From: Chloroflexota bacterium
GTDB taxonomy: Bacteria > Chloroflexota > Anaerolineae > UBA1429
Direction of reading: 5' to 3'
Length of the DNA stretch: 32,582 bases
NCBI GenBank assembly: GCA_019873625.1
Contig: JAIOAW010000029.1
Coordinates: 1-32,582 of the forward strand
The translations under genes and the position numbers were made by a program. Below, piece after piece: positions 8,900-17,381 of the stretch (position 1 is the first letter of the stretch; the number at the start of each line of letters is the position of its first letter). Below the pieces are notes generated by a model, which worked only from the letters and a program-made list of their open reading frames with translations, was not told the origin of the DNA and made no database searches.

Positions 8900-10633
8900 A
8901 TGCCCATCCGCATCCTATCGCCCGAGGTCGTGGTGCGCATCGCCGCCGGTGAGGTCATCGAGCGGCCAGCCTCGGTCGTCAAAGAACTGCTGGAGAACGC
9001 CATAGACGCGGGCGCGAGCGAGATCGCCATCGAAATCGCTCAGGGTGGGCGGCGGCTGGTGCGCGTTTCCGATAATGGTTGCGGCATCCCGGCCAATGAG
9101 GTGGAACTGGCCTTCGCCCGCCACGCCACGAGCAAACTCCGTTCGGCGGAGGACCTCTATCGCATCCAGACCTTGGGCTTTCGTGGCGAGGCCTTGGCGA
9201 GCATTGCGGCCGTCTCTCGCGTCACGCTCTCGACGCGCGCCGTGGGCGAGGAGGCGGGCACGCTCATCCGCCTGGAGGGCGGCCGCATCCTCCACCGCGA
9301 GGGGCAGGGGCGCCCCCCCGGCACGACGGTGGCAGTGGAGAACCTCTTTTTCAACACGCCGGCCCGGCTCAAGTTCCTGCGAAGCGATACAACCGAAGCG
9401 GGCCAGGTAGCCCGGCTGGTATCGAGTTATGCCCTCATCTATGCCGAAAAGCGCCTCTCGCTCGAGAGCAATGGGCGGCTCGTTCTGCGCACATTGGGGA
9501 CGGGCTCCCTCTACGATGTGCTCGTTACGCTCTATGGCCTCGACATCGCCGAGCAGTTGATTGAGATTCCCCCTTTCACCGAGGAAGGCATAACCGTCTC
9601 TGGGCAGATCAGCGCGCCCTCTTTGCACCGCGCCAATCGGCGGGATATCTTGCTCTTTGTGAACCGCCGGTGGATTCAAGATACTTCGCTTTCCTACGCC
9701 ATCGGCGAGGCCTATCGGACGCTGCTCCCGCAGGGGCGCCATCCGCTCGTAGTGCTCAGCCTTACGCTCCCGCCGGAGGATGTGGATGTGAACATCCACC
9801 CCACCAAGCAGGAGGTGCGCTTCCGTCGCCAACGCGAGGTCTTTACGGTGGTGCAGCGCGCCGTGCGCACGGCCTTGATGCGGCAGTACCCCGTGCCGGT
9901 GGCGCAAATCCCCGGCCCTTCCGCGGCCTCCCGCTTGCGCGCCGGGCAAGATTGGCGCGCCCTCTTCGCGCAGGCGCCGCTGCCCGTCAACCCAGAAGAG
10001 GTGGGGCATCGCGTGCCCCTTGAAGCGCCCTTGCGCGCGGAAGAACCCCAGCCCTCCGGCCGCCTGCCGATGCTTCGCGTGGTGGGGCAAATCGCTCAGA
10101 CCTACATCGTGGCCGAAGGCCCTGGGGGGATGTACCTCATAGACCAGCATGCCGCCCATGAGCGCATCCGCTACGAGGAATTGCGCGCCCAGCGCGCCGG
10201 CCAGGGCGTGGCCTCGCAGGAACTCCTCGACCCCGTCGCCATCGAACTGGCGCCCCAGCAGGCCGTGCTCCTCGAGGCCAATTTGCAGGCGCTCCTCGCC
10301 TATGGGTTCGAGATCATCCCCTTTGGGGGGAACACGTTCCTGGTCAAGCGCGTGCCGGCTGGCCTCGCCCCTGGAGACGTCTCCACCGCCCTCGGTGAGA
10401 TGCTCGAGGCCGCCCTGGAGGGCAAAGAAGGGTTCTCTTGGGAAGACCAGGCCCTGATTACCCTCTCTTGCCACACTGCGGTGCGCGCCGGCAAGGCCCT
10501 CTCGCCGGAAGAGATGCGCGACCTGGTGCGCCAACTGGAGCGCACGGCGCTCCCCCACACCTGCCCCCACGGGCGCCCCACGCTCGTCCACTTTAGCCAG
10601 GCCCAACTGGAACGCCAATTTGACCGCCGCTGA
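8900..10633 (+). CDS. mutL: DNA mismatch repair protein MutL (endonuclease type)
   Basis: Couples mismatch recognition by MutS to strand removal. The 577-aa protein has an N-terminal GHKL ATPase: VVKELLENAIDAGAS, DNGCGI (58-63), HATSK (75-79) and GFRGEALASIAAVS (from 93). The C-terminal part contains DQHAAHERIRYEE starting at residue 415. This matches the DQHA(X)2E(X)4E metal-binding nuclease motif of MutL proteins from bacteria that lack MutH. SCHTAVRAG and CPHGRP near the end complete the nuclease site. The ATG has GGAGG 10 nt upstream. No mutS is in the window. The next gene starts 73 nt downstream with its own ribosome site. Confidence 0.98.
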   Translation: MPIRILSPEVVVRIAAGEVIERPASVVKELLENAIDAGASEIAIEIAQGGRRLVRVSDNGCGIPANEVELAFARHATSKLRSAEDLYRIQTLGFRGEALASIAAVSRVTLSTRAVGEEAGTLIRLEGGRILHREGQGRPPGTTVAVENLFFNTPARLKFLRSDTTEAGQVARLVSSYALIYAEKRLSLESNGRLVLRTLGTGSLYDVLVTLYGLDIAEQLIEIPPFTEEGITVSGQISAPSLHRANRRDILLFVNRRWIQDTSLSYAIGEAYRTLLPQGRHPLVVLSLTLPPEDVDVNIHPTKQEVRFRRQREVFTVVQRAVRTALMRQYPVPVAQIPGPSAASRLRAGQDWRALFAQAPLPVNPEEVGHRVPLEAPLRAEEPQPSGRLPMLRVVGQIAQTYIVAEGPGGMYLIDQHAAHERIRYEELRAQRAGQGVASQELLDPVAIELAPQQAVLLEANLQALLAYGFEIIPFGGNTFLVKRVPAGLAPGDVSTALGEMLEAALEGKEGFSWEDQALITLSCHTAVRAGKALSPEEMRDLVRQLERTALPHTCPHGRPTLVHFSQAQLERQFDRR

Positions 10634-10669
10634 AAGCGCCCCCCTTGCAACCCCGCGCCCCCTGGTGCG

Positions 10670-10675
10670 TATAGT
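10670..10675 (+). promoter_or_regulatory. Possible -10 box before the PspC gene
   Basis: TATAGT at 10670-10675. A TTGCAA at 10645-10650 is 19 nt upstream, longer than ideal. Weak promoter call; read-through from mutL is an alternative. Confidence 0.35.
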
Positions 10676-10706
10676 GCACGAAGAGAAACGACAAAAGGAG
10701 GTTGCC

Positions 10707-11177
10707 GTGAATACGTTACGCCGCAGCAGGACCGATCGCGTCATCGGAGGGGTGTGCGGGGGGCTGGCCCAATACCTCGCGCTGGATCCGCTCCTCGTGC
10801 GCATCTTTTTCATCGTCTTTGGGGTGATGACGGGCCTGGGGGTGATCGCCTATATGCTCCTTTGGCTCCTCGTACCGGCCGAGGACGCCACCTTTGCCAC
10901 GCGCGACGAGATGATCCGCCACAATGCGGAAGAGATTCGCGAACGCGCCCAGCACCTTGGCCGGGGGGCGCAGACCTCCCTCGATAACACGTGGGAACCC
11001 CACTCGCGCGCCACGAACCGCGTCCTCTTTGTGGGGGCGGGGCTGATCGCCATCGGCCTGCTCGTCCTGCTCAAGAATTTGAACCTTCTGGGATGGCTGA
11101 ACTTTTTGTGGCCGCTGGTGCTCATCGCCATTGGCCTGCTCATCCTCATCAATAACCTAAAGGATCGTCACGGATGA
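10707..11177 (+). CDS. PspC-domain membrane protein
   Basis: Small membrane protein, probably part of an envelope-stress response with the next gene. The 156-aa product starts at a GTG with AGGAGG 5 nt upstream. Residues 1-60 form a PspC domain: LRRSRTDRVIGGVCGGLAQYL, then a hydrophobic helix ending MLLWLLVP. A charged middle follows (residues 60-105), then two hydrophobic segments (about 106-123 and 129-149). The last contains LNFLWPLVLIAIGLLILINN, like the LiaI/LiaF-type transmembrane region. It overlaps the next gene by ATGA. PspC proteins elsewhere sense envelope damage or regulate PspA; no pspA is seen here. Confidence 0.85.
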   Translation: MNTLRRSRTDRVIGGVCGGLAQYLALDPLLVRIFFIVFGVMTGLGVIAYMLLWLLVPAEDATFATRDEMIRHNAEEIRERAQHLGRGAQTSLDNTWEPHSRATNRVLFVGAGLIAIGLLVLLKNLNLLGWLNFLWPLVLIAIGLLILINNLKDRHG

Positions 11178-12061
11178 AAGAATCAGGGCCGCGCATCGTC
11201 TTCCCGCTCCTCTTGATCGTAGGAGGCGTCATCCTCCTCTTGGATCGGCTCGGCGTCTGGGCGATCTCTTGGGAGAGCATCGCGCGTTGGTGGCCGCTCC
11301 TCTTGGTGCTCTTGGGGCTGGACCTCATCCTGGGCGGCACGCGCGTTGGCCGTTGGGTGCTCTTGGCGCTCGCCATCGGCCTCCTCGGGGCGCTCCTGTA
11401 TTGGGCGCCGCGCCTAGAGGTGGGCGGCACCTATGCGGCAGAACGCCTCTCTCGCCCCGTGGAGGGCGTCCACAGCGCCGAGGTGCGCTTGCAGTTGGGC
11501 GTGGGGCAGTTGGAGGTAGGGGCGCTCGAGGAAGGCTCTCCCCAACTCTATGAGGCCGATTTGCGCTATGACCGCCGCTATACGCACATCGTCCATGAGG
11601 CCACGGACGCCGGCGGGGACCTCCGCGTGCTCATCAAGAGCGACCACCGCGCCTGGGTGCCCACCTCCGGTGGCGAGAGGAACCTCTGGGTCGTGCGGCT
11701 CTCTCGGCGGGTGCCTTTGCGGTTGGAGATCACGAGCGGGGTCAGCCATTCGCAGGTGGATCTCACCGGCCTCGCCCTCACCCGCCTAGATTTCAACGGC
11801 GGCGTGGGCGAGGTAGAGATGCGCCTTTCGGAGCGCGCCCCGTATGAGGCCTCCGTCAAAGGGGGTGTGGGGGCCTTGACCATCCAGGTGCCCCAAGGGG
11901 TGGAGGCCCGCTTCCGGGTGGAGAGCGGGTTGGGAGAGGTGCAGGTAGGGCCTCGCTTCGAAAAACAGGGCGCCTACTATGTAACCGAAGGGTTCCGCGA
12001 GGGCGCCCAAGGCATCGAGGTCAGTGTGGAAGGCGGCGTCGGGGCCATCACTATCCGGTAG
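11174..12061 (+). CDS. LiaF-like membrane protein with C-terminal beta-rich domain
   Basis: Predicted envelope-stress protein coupled to the PspC gene by an ATGA overlap. The 295-aa product has three N-terminal hydrophobic segments (about 7-25, 37-55 and 59-77). After them comes a long extracytoplasmic or cytoplasmic beta-rich region resembling the LiaF/DUF4097 (toast-rack) type. It has spaced repeats NGGVGEVEM, KGGVGALTIQ, SGLGEVQVG and EGGVGAITIR, each a likely turn of a beta solenoid. LiaF proteins elsewhere repress an envelope-stress two-component system; no kinase/regulator pair is visible here. The function is inferred from domain layout only. Confidence 0.75.
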   Translation: MKESGPRIVFPLLLIVGGVILLLDRLGVWAISWESIARWWPLLLVLLGLDLILGGTRVGRWVLLALAIGLLGALLYWAPRLEVGGTYAAERLSRPVEGVHSAEVRLQLGVGQLEVGALEEGSPQLYEADLRYDRRYTHIVHEATDAGGDLRVLIKSDHRAWVPTSGGERNLWVVRLSRRVPLRLEITSGVSHSQVDLTGLALTRLDFNGGVGEVEMRLSERAPYEASVKGGVGALTIQVPQGVEARFRVESGLGEVQVGPRFEKQGAYYVTEGFREGAQGIEVSVEGGVGAITIR

Positions 12062-12075
12062 ATGGGGGCAAAATC

Positions 12076-12109
12076 AAAGGGGCGCCTACTGTAGTAGGCG
12101 CCCCTTTTT
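12076..12109. terminator. Bidirectional intrinsic terminator
   Basis: Perfect 14-bp stem 12076-12089 / 12094-12107 with loop TGTA, followed by Ts on the plus strand. The minus strand also gives a U-rich run after the stem. It lies between the convergent LiaF-like gene (plus) and lon (minus) and can end both transcripts. Confidence 0.92.
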
Positions 12110-12139
12110 GCGGCCTCTACGCCGGTAAAGGGCCGGTGC

Positions 12140-14551
12140 CTAGCGCGAAAGCCTCGCCGCCACGGAGGCCTCTCGTTGCGCCGCCAGGGCCACGGGCACC
12201 ACCTGATCCATCGAATCCACAAAGACAAAGTTCAGGCGGCGGCGCAACTTGGGGGGCACTTCGTCCAGGTCTCGGCGGTTTTGGCGCGGGATGAGCATCG
12301 TCTTGAACCCGGCGCGTTGGGCGGCAAGCACCTTCTCGCGCACACCCCCGATGGGCAAAACGCGCCCGCGCAGGGTGATTTCGCCGGTCATAGCCACTTC
12401 GTGGTGCACGGGGCGCCCAGTGAGCGCCGAGATGAGGGCCGTGGCGATGGTGATGCCGGCCGAAGGGCCATCTTTGGGCACCGCGCCCTCAGGCACGTGA
12501 ATGTGGATATCAATCTTGTCGAAATCCACATCGTCGAACCCCAACTCCTCGGCGCGCGAACGGGTGTAACTGATGGCCGCCTGCGCCGACTCCTGCATCA
12601 CCTCGCCCATCTGCCCGGTGAGGAGGACGTTCCCCTTGCCTGGCACGATGGTAACCTCCACCGAGAGCGTATCGCCGCCGGCCTCCGTCCAGGCCACGCC
12701 GGTGGCTACACCCACCTGGTCATCCTTTTCGGCCAGGCCAAAGGTGTAACGCGGAGGCCCCACATACTTGGGCAGGGCCTGCTTCGTGATGATCGTAGGC
12801 ACGGGCTTGCCTTCCGCCACCCGCCGTGCCACCTTACGGCAGATGTTGGCGATCTCCCGGTCGAGGTTGCGCACGCCGGCCTCCTGCGTGTATTCGCGGA
12901 TGAGGCCCTTGATGGCCCCTTCCGAAAAGCGCAGGGCCGTGAGTCCGTTCTGCTCCACCTGCTTGGGGATGAGGAAGAGGCGCGCGATTTCGATCTTTTC
13001 CTCCTCCATATACCCCGGGAACTCGATGACCTCCATCCGGTCGAGCAAGGCCGGCGGGATGGGGTCGAGCAGGTTGGCCGTGGTGATAAACATCACCTTG
13101 GAGAGGTCAAAGGGCACCTCCAGATAGTGATCCGAGAAGGCATAGTTCTGTTCGGGGTCGAGCACCTCCAAGAGCGCCGCCGAAGGATCTCCCCGGAAGT
13201 CTATGCCGACTTTGTCAATCTCATCGAGCATAAAGACGGGGTTGCTCGATTCGGCGCGGCGCATCGTCTGGATGATGCGCCCCGGCAGGGCGCCCACGTA
13301 GGTGCGGCGGTGGCCGCGAATTTCGGCCTCATCGCGGATGCCCCCTAAACTCACGCGCACGAACTTGCGCCCCAAAGCCTTGGCGATGGATTGCCCAAGG
13401 GACGTCTTGCCCGTGCCCGGCGGGCCGACGAAACAGAGGATGGGGCTTTTCATCTTGTCGGCGGCGAGTTGGTGCACGGCAATGTGCTCGAGGATGCGCT
13501 CTTTGGCCTTGGGCAGGCCAAAGTGGCTCTCATCCAAAATCTTGGCCGCGCGCGCGATATCGAGGTTATCCGTCGTATAGATGCCCCAAGGGAGCGAGAG
13601 GATCCAGTCAATATAGGTGCGGATGATCCCCGTCTCGGGCGCCATAGAAGGCATACTCTCCAGGCGGTGGAGTTCCTTCTCGACGCGTTTGCGCACCTCT
13701 TCGGGCAGTTTGACCTCTTCCAGGCGGGCGCGGAGTTCGTTCACATCTTGGGTGTGCGGGTCCGTCTCGCCCAACTCGTTCTGGATGACGCGCATCTGCT
13801 CGCGCAGGAAATATTCGCGCTGGCTCTTGTCAATTTCCTGCTGCACTTGAGATTGGATGCGGTTCTCCAACTCGAGCACGTCCAACTCGGAGGCGAGTTC
13901 GACGCTCAGTTTCTGGAGCCGCTGGGTGGTGTCGGTCGTCTCGAGGTACTCCTGCCGTTCGGCGATGCTCAAATTCAGCACCGAGGCGACGAGGTCGGCC
14001 AAGAGGCCGGGGTCATCGGCGTTCATCGCCGCGACGTAGGCATCCTCCGGCACGTTGTGGCTGAGTTGCACCACCTTTTCAAACAGGGCGAGCACGGCGC
14101 GCATCAGGGCCTCGGTGGGGAGGCCTTCCTCGACGTACTCGTTCAGGGGCGCGATCTGCGCCACCATATAGGGTTCCTCTTGCAAGTAGCGCAAGATGCG
14201 CAATCTGCGCCGCCCCTGCACCCAGATGCTCACCGTGCCATCGGGCATACGCAACCTGCGCCCGATGACCACCTCGGTGCCCACGGAATAGAGGTCATCT
14301 TTGGTGGGTTCCTCAATCTCCTCGTCTCGTTGGGCCACGGCGATGAGCCGGCGGTCGCCCTCCATAGCGGCCTCCACCGCCTTGAGCGAGGCCTCGCGCC
14401 CCACCAAGAGGGGGGCCATCATATGCGGGTAAAGGACGGAATCTCGCAAGGGGAGAACCGGCAGTTCATCCACCTCGTCATCGGAGGAGACGAAATCTTC
14501 TGCCAGCCAATCTTCAAAACCGTTCGGTTCTTGAAATGCTCGTTGAGCCAT
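12140..14551 (-). CDS. lon: ATP-dependent protease Lon
   Basis: Cytoplasmic AAA+ serine protease that degrades misfolded and regulatory proteins. The 803-aa product has the Lon N-domain (LPVLPLRDSVLYPHMMAPLLVG). The AAA+ module follows with Walker A GPPGTGKT, Walker B VFMLDEIDK and the sensor region. The protease domain has the Ser-Lys dyad, Ser697 in PKDGPSAG and Lys740 in GGVREKVLAA. Their spacing of 43 residues equals that of E. coli Lon (S679/K722). I start at ATG 14551, which has AGGAGG 11 nt upstream. The frame extends to 14605, but that would cover the promoter. The gene follows queD by 95 nt and has its own promoter. Confidence 0.98.
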   Translation of the reverse strand: MAQRAFQEPNGFEDWLAEDFVSSDDEVDELPVLPLRDSVLYPHMMAPLLVGREASLKAVEAAMEGDRRLIAVAQRDEEIEEPTKDDLYSVGTEVVIGRRLRMPDGTVSIWVQGRRRLRILRYLQEEPYMVAQIAPLNEYVEEGLPTEALMRAVLALFEKVVQLSHNVPEDAYVAAMNADDPGLLADLVASVLNLSIAERQEYLETTDTTQRLQKLSVELASELDVLELENRIQSQVQQEIDKSQREYFLREQMRVIQNELGETDPHTQDVNELRARLEEVKLPEEVRKRVEKELHRLESMPSMAPETGIIRTYIDWILSLPWGIYTTDNLDIARAAKILDESHFGLPKAKERILEHIAVHQLAADKMKSPILCFVGPPGTGKTSLGQSIAKALGRKFVRVSLGGIRDEAEIRGHRRTYVGALPGRIIQTMRRAESSNPVFMLDEIDKVGIDFRGDPSAALLEVLDPEQNYAFSDHYLEVPFDLSKVMFITTANLLDPIPPALLDRMEVIEFPGYMEEEKIEIARLFLIPKQVEQNGLTALRFSEGAIKGLIREYTQEAGVRNLDREIANICRKVARRVAEGKPVPTIITKQALPKYVGPPRYTFGLAEKDDQVGVATGVAWTEAGGDTLSVEVTIVPGKGNVLLTGQMGEVMQESAQAAISYTRSRAEELGFDDVDFDKIDIHIHVPEGAVPKDGPSAGITIATALISALTGRPVHHEVAMTGEITLRGRVLPIGGVREKVLAAQRAGFKTMLIPRQNRRDLDEVPPKLRRRLNFVFVDSMDQVVPVALAAQREASVAARLSR

Positions 14552-14595
14552 ACGGCTAAAAGCCTCCTGCATCCTAACAATGGGTCTCTGGCGCC

Positions 14596-14624
14596 ACAAT
14601 ACCATAGCGCCTAAGCATGGTCAA
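14596..14624 (-). promoter_or_regulatory. Promoter of lon
   Basis: TTGACC at 14619-14624, 17-nt spacer, TATTGT at 14596-14601 on the minus strand. The start should be near 14589. No CIRCE-type heat-shock inverted repeat is seen nearby. Confidence 0.75.
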
Positions 14625-14646
14625 AAAGGCGGTGAGGTCCGCGAAA

Positions 14647-15012
14647 TCACCCTTCGGAATAGGTCGCCCAGGCATCCGGAGATTCCCAGGCCTCCACCTG
14701 GTAGATGGCAACGCCGGGCAGCCGTTCCTGAAGGGCGCGGTAGACCTCCCGCGCAATGTGCTCGGAACTGGGGTTCAAGCGATCAAAGGGGGGCGTCTCG
14801 TTCAGGTTGCGGTGGTCGAACCGTTCGAGGATGGCATCCAACTCGCGCTTGAGCACCGTAAAATCACACGCGAGGCCTACCTCGTCCAGACGTTCGCTTT
14901 GGACGGTTACCACCACCTCCCAACGATGCCCGTGGAGGTTCTCACAGCGGCCTTGGTAGCCTCGTAGGGCATGGGCCGCGTCAAAGTGCCTTCTCACGCT
15001 CACACGATACAT
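14647..15012 (-). CDS. queD: 6-carboxytetrahydropterin synthase / 6-pyruvoyl-tetrahydropterin synthase family
   Basis: Zinc enzyme converting dihydroneopterin triphosphate to 6-carboxytetrahydropterin in queuosine/7-deazaguanine synthesis (the common bacterial role). The 121-aa protein carries zinc ligands His14 (FDAAH), His27 and His29 (LHGH), the catalytic Cys23 (GRCENLHGH), FDHRNLNE, and a C-terminal glutamate in EAWESPDAWATY. The ATG at 15012 has AAGGGGG 10 nt upstream; the frame continues to 15075 without a better start. No other queuosine gene is in the window, so a biopterin-related role cannot be excluded. Confidence 0.88.
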   Translation of the reverse strand: MYRVSVRRHFDAAHALRGYQGRCENLHGHRWEVVVTVQSERLDEVGLACDFTVLKRELDAILERFDHRNLNETPPFDRLNPSSEHIAREVYRALQERLPGVAIYQVEAWESPDAWATYSEG

Positions 15013-15046
15013 CGCGCCTGTGCCCCCTTCTTGAGTATGTCGTTCA

Positions 15047-15075
15047 ATAATAGACGATTCTGGCCCTTTACGCAA
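15047..15075 (-). promoter_or_regulatory. Promoter of queD
   Basis: TTGCGT at 15070-15075, 17-nt spacer, TATTAT at 15047-15052, on the minus strand. Confidence 0.65.
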
Positions 15076-15114
15076 AAATGCGCCGCAGGCCCGCGAGAAG
15101 GGAATGGCTGAAAG

Positions 15115-15294
15115 CCCCTCACCCTAGCCTTCTCCCGCGCTGGCGCGGGAGAAGGCACCGGAGCGCGAGGCTCCTGCCTCGCGAGGGAGGCCGTCAGGCC
15201 TCCCTGTGGTCGAGCGGGGGGATTCGGTGATGTGCAAGTAAGGCGCCTTTCGGCGCGTGCGGGCCGGGAGGCCCGCGCTCCGGCAATAGGTAAG
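15115..15294. repeat. Dispersed palindromic repeat cluster 1, left part
   Basis: Intergenic mosaic of inverted repeats. CCTTCTCCCGCG...CGCGGGAGAAGG is near 15129-15156, GGGAGGCC...GGCCTCCC near 15185-15206, and GGGCCGGGAGGCCC near 15260. It lies between queD and the ABC operon terminator. Related modules recur at 25.1-25.4 and 28.6-28.8 kb. No coding potential; frames that cross it are repeat artefacts. Confidence 0.75.
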
Positions 15295-15295
15295 G

Positions 15296-15518
15296 GAGCA
15301 CGAGGCGCCTTCCGCGTGGCGTTCCCTCTCCCATCTAGGGTGGGAGAGGGTCAGGGTGAGGGGGAGCACGAGGCGCCTTCCGTGTGGCGTTCCCTCTCCC
15401 ACCTGGGGTGGGAGAGGGTCAGGGTGAGGGGGAGCACGAGGCGCCTTCCGCGTGGCGTTCCCTCTCCCACCTGGGGTGGGAGAGGGTCAGGGTGAGGGGG
15501 AGCGCGAGGCCCCCGCCT
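15296..15518. repeat. 68-bp tandem repeat, three full copies plus a partial fourth
   Basis: Unit starts are at 15296, 15364 and 15432, with a fourth, diverged start at 15500; the spacing is exactly 68 bp. Copies 2 and 3 differ at one base, and copy 1 differs from copy 3 at two. Each unit contains a CCCTCTCCCA...TGGGAGAGGG palindrome followed by TCAGGGTGAGGGG. 68 is not a multiple of 3 and no conserved frame exists. Identical copies without differing spacers exclude a CRISPR array. Confidence 0.9.
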
Positions 15519-15526
15519 GAAATCAA

Positions 15527-15564
15527 AAACGCAGGAGCGAAAGACCTCGTTCGCTCCTGCGTTT
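15527..15564 (-). terminator. Terminator of the ABC export operon
   Basis: Perfect 15-bp stem 15527-15541 / 15550-15564 with an 8-nt loop. On the minus strand it runs into TTTTTGATTT. It lies 17 nt after the last ATPase gene. Confidence 0.92.
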
Positions 15565-15581
15565 GGGGCGTTCAGGAAGGT

Positions 15582-16289
15582 TCAGCGGCCGTTGACGATT
15601 TGCCCGTCGGCTAGGTGGTAGACGAAATCGGCAAACTCTTCGACGGTGGGGTCGTGCGAACTCATCACCACGGTGATGCCCTCTTGATCCACCACGTCGC
15701 GAAAGAGTTCCATAATGCTGCGGCCTGTGGCGCTATCCAACTCGCCCGTCGGCTCGTCCGCCAAGATCAGCCCTGGCCGCGTGACGATGGCCCGCGCGAT
15801 GGCCACCCGCTGCTGTTGGCCGCCGGAAAGTTCCTGCGGGCGGTGCTTGGCCCAGCGCGTCAGCCCCACGAGTTCGAGGCATTCCATCACCCGTTGGCGG
15901 CGTTCGCGGTGCCCCATGCCGATGAGCCGCAAGGGGATTTCCACATTCTCATAGGCAGACATCGTCGGCATCAGCGCGAACGACTGGAATACGAACCCAA
16001 TGCGGTGCCGCCGAATCTCGGTGAGTTCTCTATCGCTGAGGCGCGAGATATCCTTCCCATAGAGGAACACCTGGCCCGAGGTGGGATGGTCCAGCCCGCC
16101 GATGATGTTCATCAGGGTCGTCTTGCCCGAGCCGGAACGCCCCATCAGGGCCACGTATTCCCCTTGTTTAGCCCAAAAGTCCACGCCGCGTAGGGCATGC
16201 ACCTCGACCTGGCCCACCCGATAGACGCGGGTAACCCCCACACTGCGGACGATGTGTTGATCCATATTCTCTGGCACGATTCTGCCCAT
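15582..16289 (-). CDS. ABC transporter ATP-binding protein (MacB/LolD family)
   Basis: ATPase of an FtsX-type ABC system. The product is up to 235 aa. Walker A GRSGSGKT is at residues 50-57. The Q-loop lies in [10 protein letters not shown], the signature is LSGGQQQR, Walker B is [12 protein letters not shown] and the switch His is in [27 protein letters not shown] is typical of the LolD/MacB/FtsE group. The start is uncertain: the ATG at 16289 is directly against GGAGG with no spacer, while a GTG at 16277 or ATG at 16265 would leave a real spacer. It is the last gene of the adaptor-permease-ATPase-ATPase operon, 28 nt after the first ATPase. Confidence 0.93.
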   Translation of the reverse strand: MGRIVPENMDQHIVRSVGVTRVYRVGQVEVHALRGVDFWAKQGEYVALMGRSGSGKTTLMNIIGGLDHPTSGQVFLYGKDISRLSDRELTEIRRHRIGFVFQSFALMPTMSAYENVEIPLRLIGMGHRERRQRVMECLELVGLTRWAKHRPQELSGGQQQRVAIARAIVTRPGLILADEPTGELDSATGRSIMELFRDVVDQEGITVVMSSHDPTVEEFADFVYHLADGQIVNGR

Positions 16290-16317
16290 CCTCCGTCGTC
16301 TAGTTCAAACGAGGGCC

Positions 16318-17379
16318 TTATCGGCGCCGAAGCAATCCGCGCAGACCACGGCTGGCATCGCCCAAGCGCAGGCGCCAATCTTTTGAACCGCGCTGAGGCC
16401 CCCACATCTCGGCCACTTGAGAGACGCGCGCCGCCTGAGCGGTCGTATCGAGAAGGCCTGCCGCCGGCTTGATGAGGATGCCTTGCTCCGTCAACTCCAC
16501 CTGGGCGCGGTCAGAAATGCCCAGCGCATCGAGGAACTCGCGAGGGATCTGCAGACGGCCGGCATAATCAAGCACCACGTATTCGTGAAAGGCCTCTTCA
16601 ATAGGGGCCACTTGCCTCTCGTGTTCGCTGGGCGTCATATCCTCTTGGGCGGCGCCTTCTTCGACGGTGCGCAAACGCCGCACGCGCTCGCTGGAGGTGC
16701 GCCCATCGCGGATGGTTACAACGCGATCCACCTGGTTAGAGACGCGCTGATCGTGCGTAACCATCACGATGGTCAGGCCATACTGCTGGTTCAGATAGCG
16801 CAGGGTATCCATAATCGTCTGCGCAGTGGTGGTATCCACCTCGCCGGTCGGTTCATCGGCCAAAAGGAGCACCGGCTTATTGGCCAACGCCACGGCGATG
16901 GCCGTACGCTGTTGCTCGCCACCCGAGAGTTGCTGGAGGTTATGATGGCGGCGTTCCCACAAGCCCACGGCCTCGAGCATTTCGCGCGTCCAAGATTTGC
17001 GCTCCTTATAAGGCATACCGGCCACGATCATAGGGAGTTCGACGTTCTCTTCCACCGAAAGGTAGGGCACCAGGTTGCGCGAAGGCTGCTGCCAGACGAA
17101 CCCCACCTTCTGCCGGCGGTAGCGCGTGAGGGCAAAGGTCGAGAGTTTGAGCAAATCCTGGCCATCTACGATGGCTCGCCCTGCCGAGGGGCGATCCAGC
17201 CCACCGAGGATGTTCATCAGGCTCGATTTGCCGCTCCCGCTTGGGCCGACGATCGCCATAAACTCCCCACGATCCACCATCAGGTCAAGGCCCTGCAGGG
17301 CCACCACTTCGAGATCCTGCACCTTGTAGATTTTGACCAGGTTATCGCACAGGATCATAGGACCGTTCGAAGCCATCAT
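16318..17379 (-). CDS. ABC transporter ATP-binding protein fused to an AbrB/SpoVT-like domain
   Basis: 353 aa, about 120 longer than a MacB-type ATPase. The ATPase part has Walker A GPSGSGKS (45-52), the Q-loop near 97, signature LSGGEQQR (from 151), Walker [13 protein letters not shown] (from 171) and His209. Residues 266-306 then match the swapped-hairpin AbrB/SpoVT/MazE pattern: [29 protein letters not shown], then ILIKP. A basic tail rich in arginine ends the protein. The ATG follows the permease stop by 2 nt. The AbrB-like part may bind DNA, giving an ATPase that can also regulate, or it may only mediate dimer contacts. That is inference. Confidence 0.92.
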   Translation of the reverse strand: MMASNGPMILCDNLVKIYKVQDLEVVALQGLDLMVDRGEFMAIVGPSGSGKSSLMNILGGLDRPSAGRAIVDGQDLLKLSTFALTRYRRQKVGFVWQQPSRNLVPYLSVEENVELPMIVAGMPYKERKSWTREMLEAVGLWERRHHNLQQLSGGEQQRTAIAVALANKPVLLLADEPTGEVDTTTAQTIMDTLRYLNQQYGLTIVMVTHDQRVSNQVDRVVTIRDGRTSSERVRRLRTVEEGAAQEDMTPSEHERQVAPIEEAFHEYVVLDYAGRLQIPREFLDALGISDRAQVELTEQGILIKPAAGLLDTTAQAARVSQVAEMWGPQRGSKDWRLRLGDASRGLRGLLRRR

Positions 17380-17381
17380 CC

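Noticed and set aside
8915-10813. 632-codon minus-strand open frame opposite mutL
   Set aside because: Antisense shadow of mutL, an effect of high third-position GC.
15296-15518. CRISPR array
   Set aside because: The repeats are contiguous at 68 bp with no variable spacers; they are tandem copies.
15232-15614. Small ORFs crossing the tandem repeats
   Set aside because: The period is not a multiple of 3 and the peptides only reflect the repeat; no ribosome sites.
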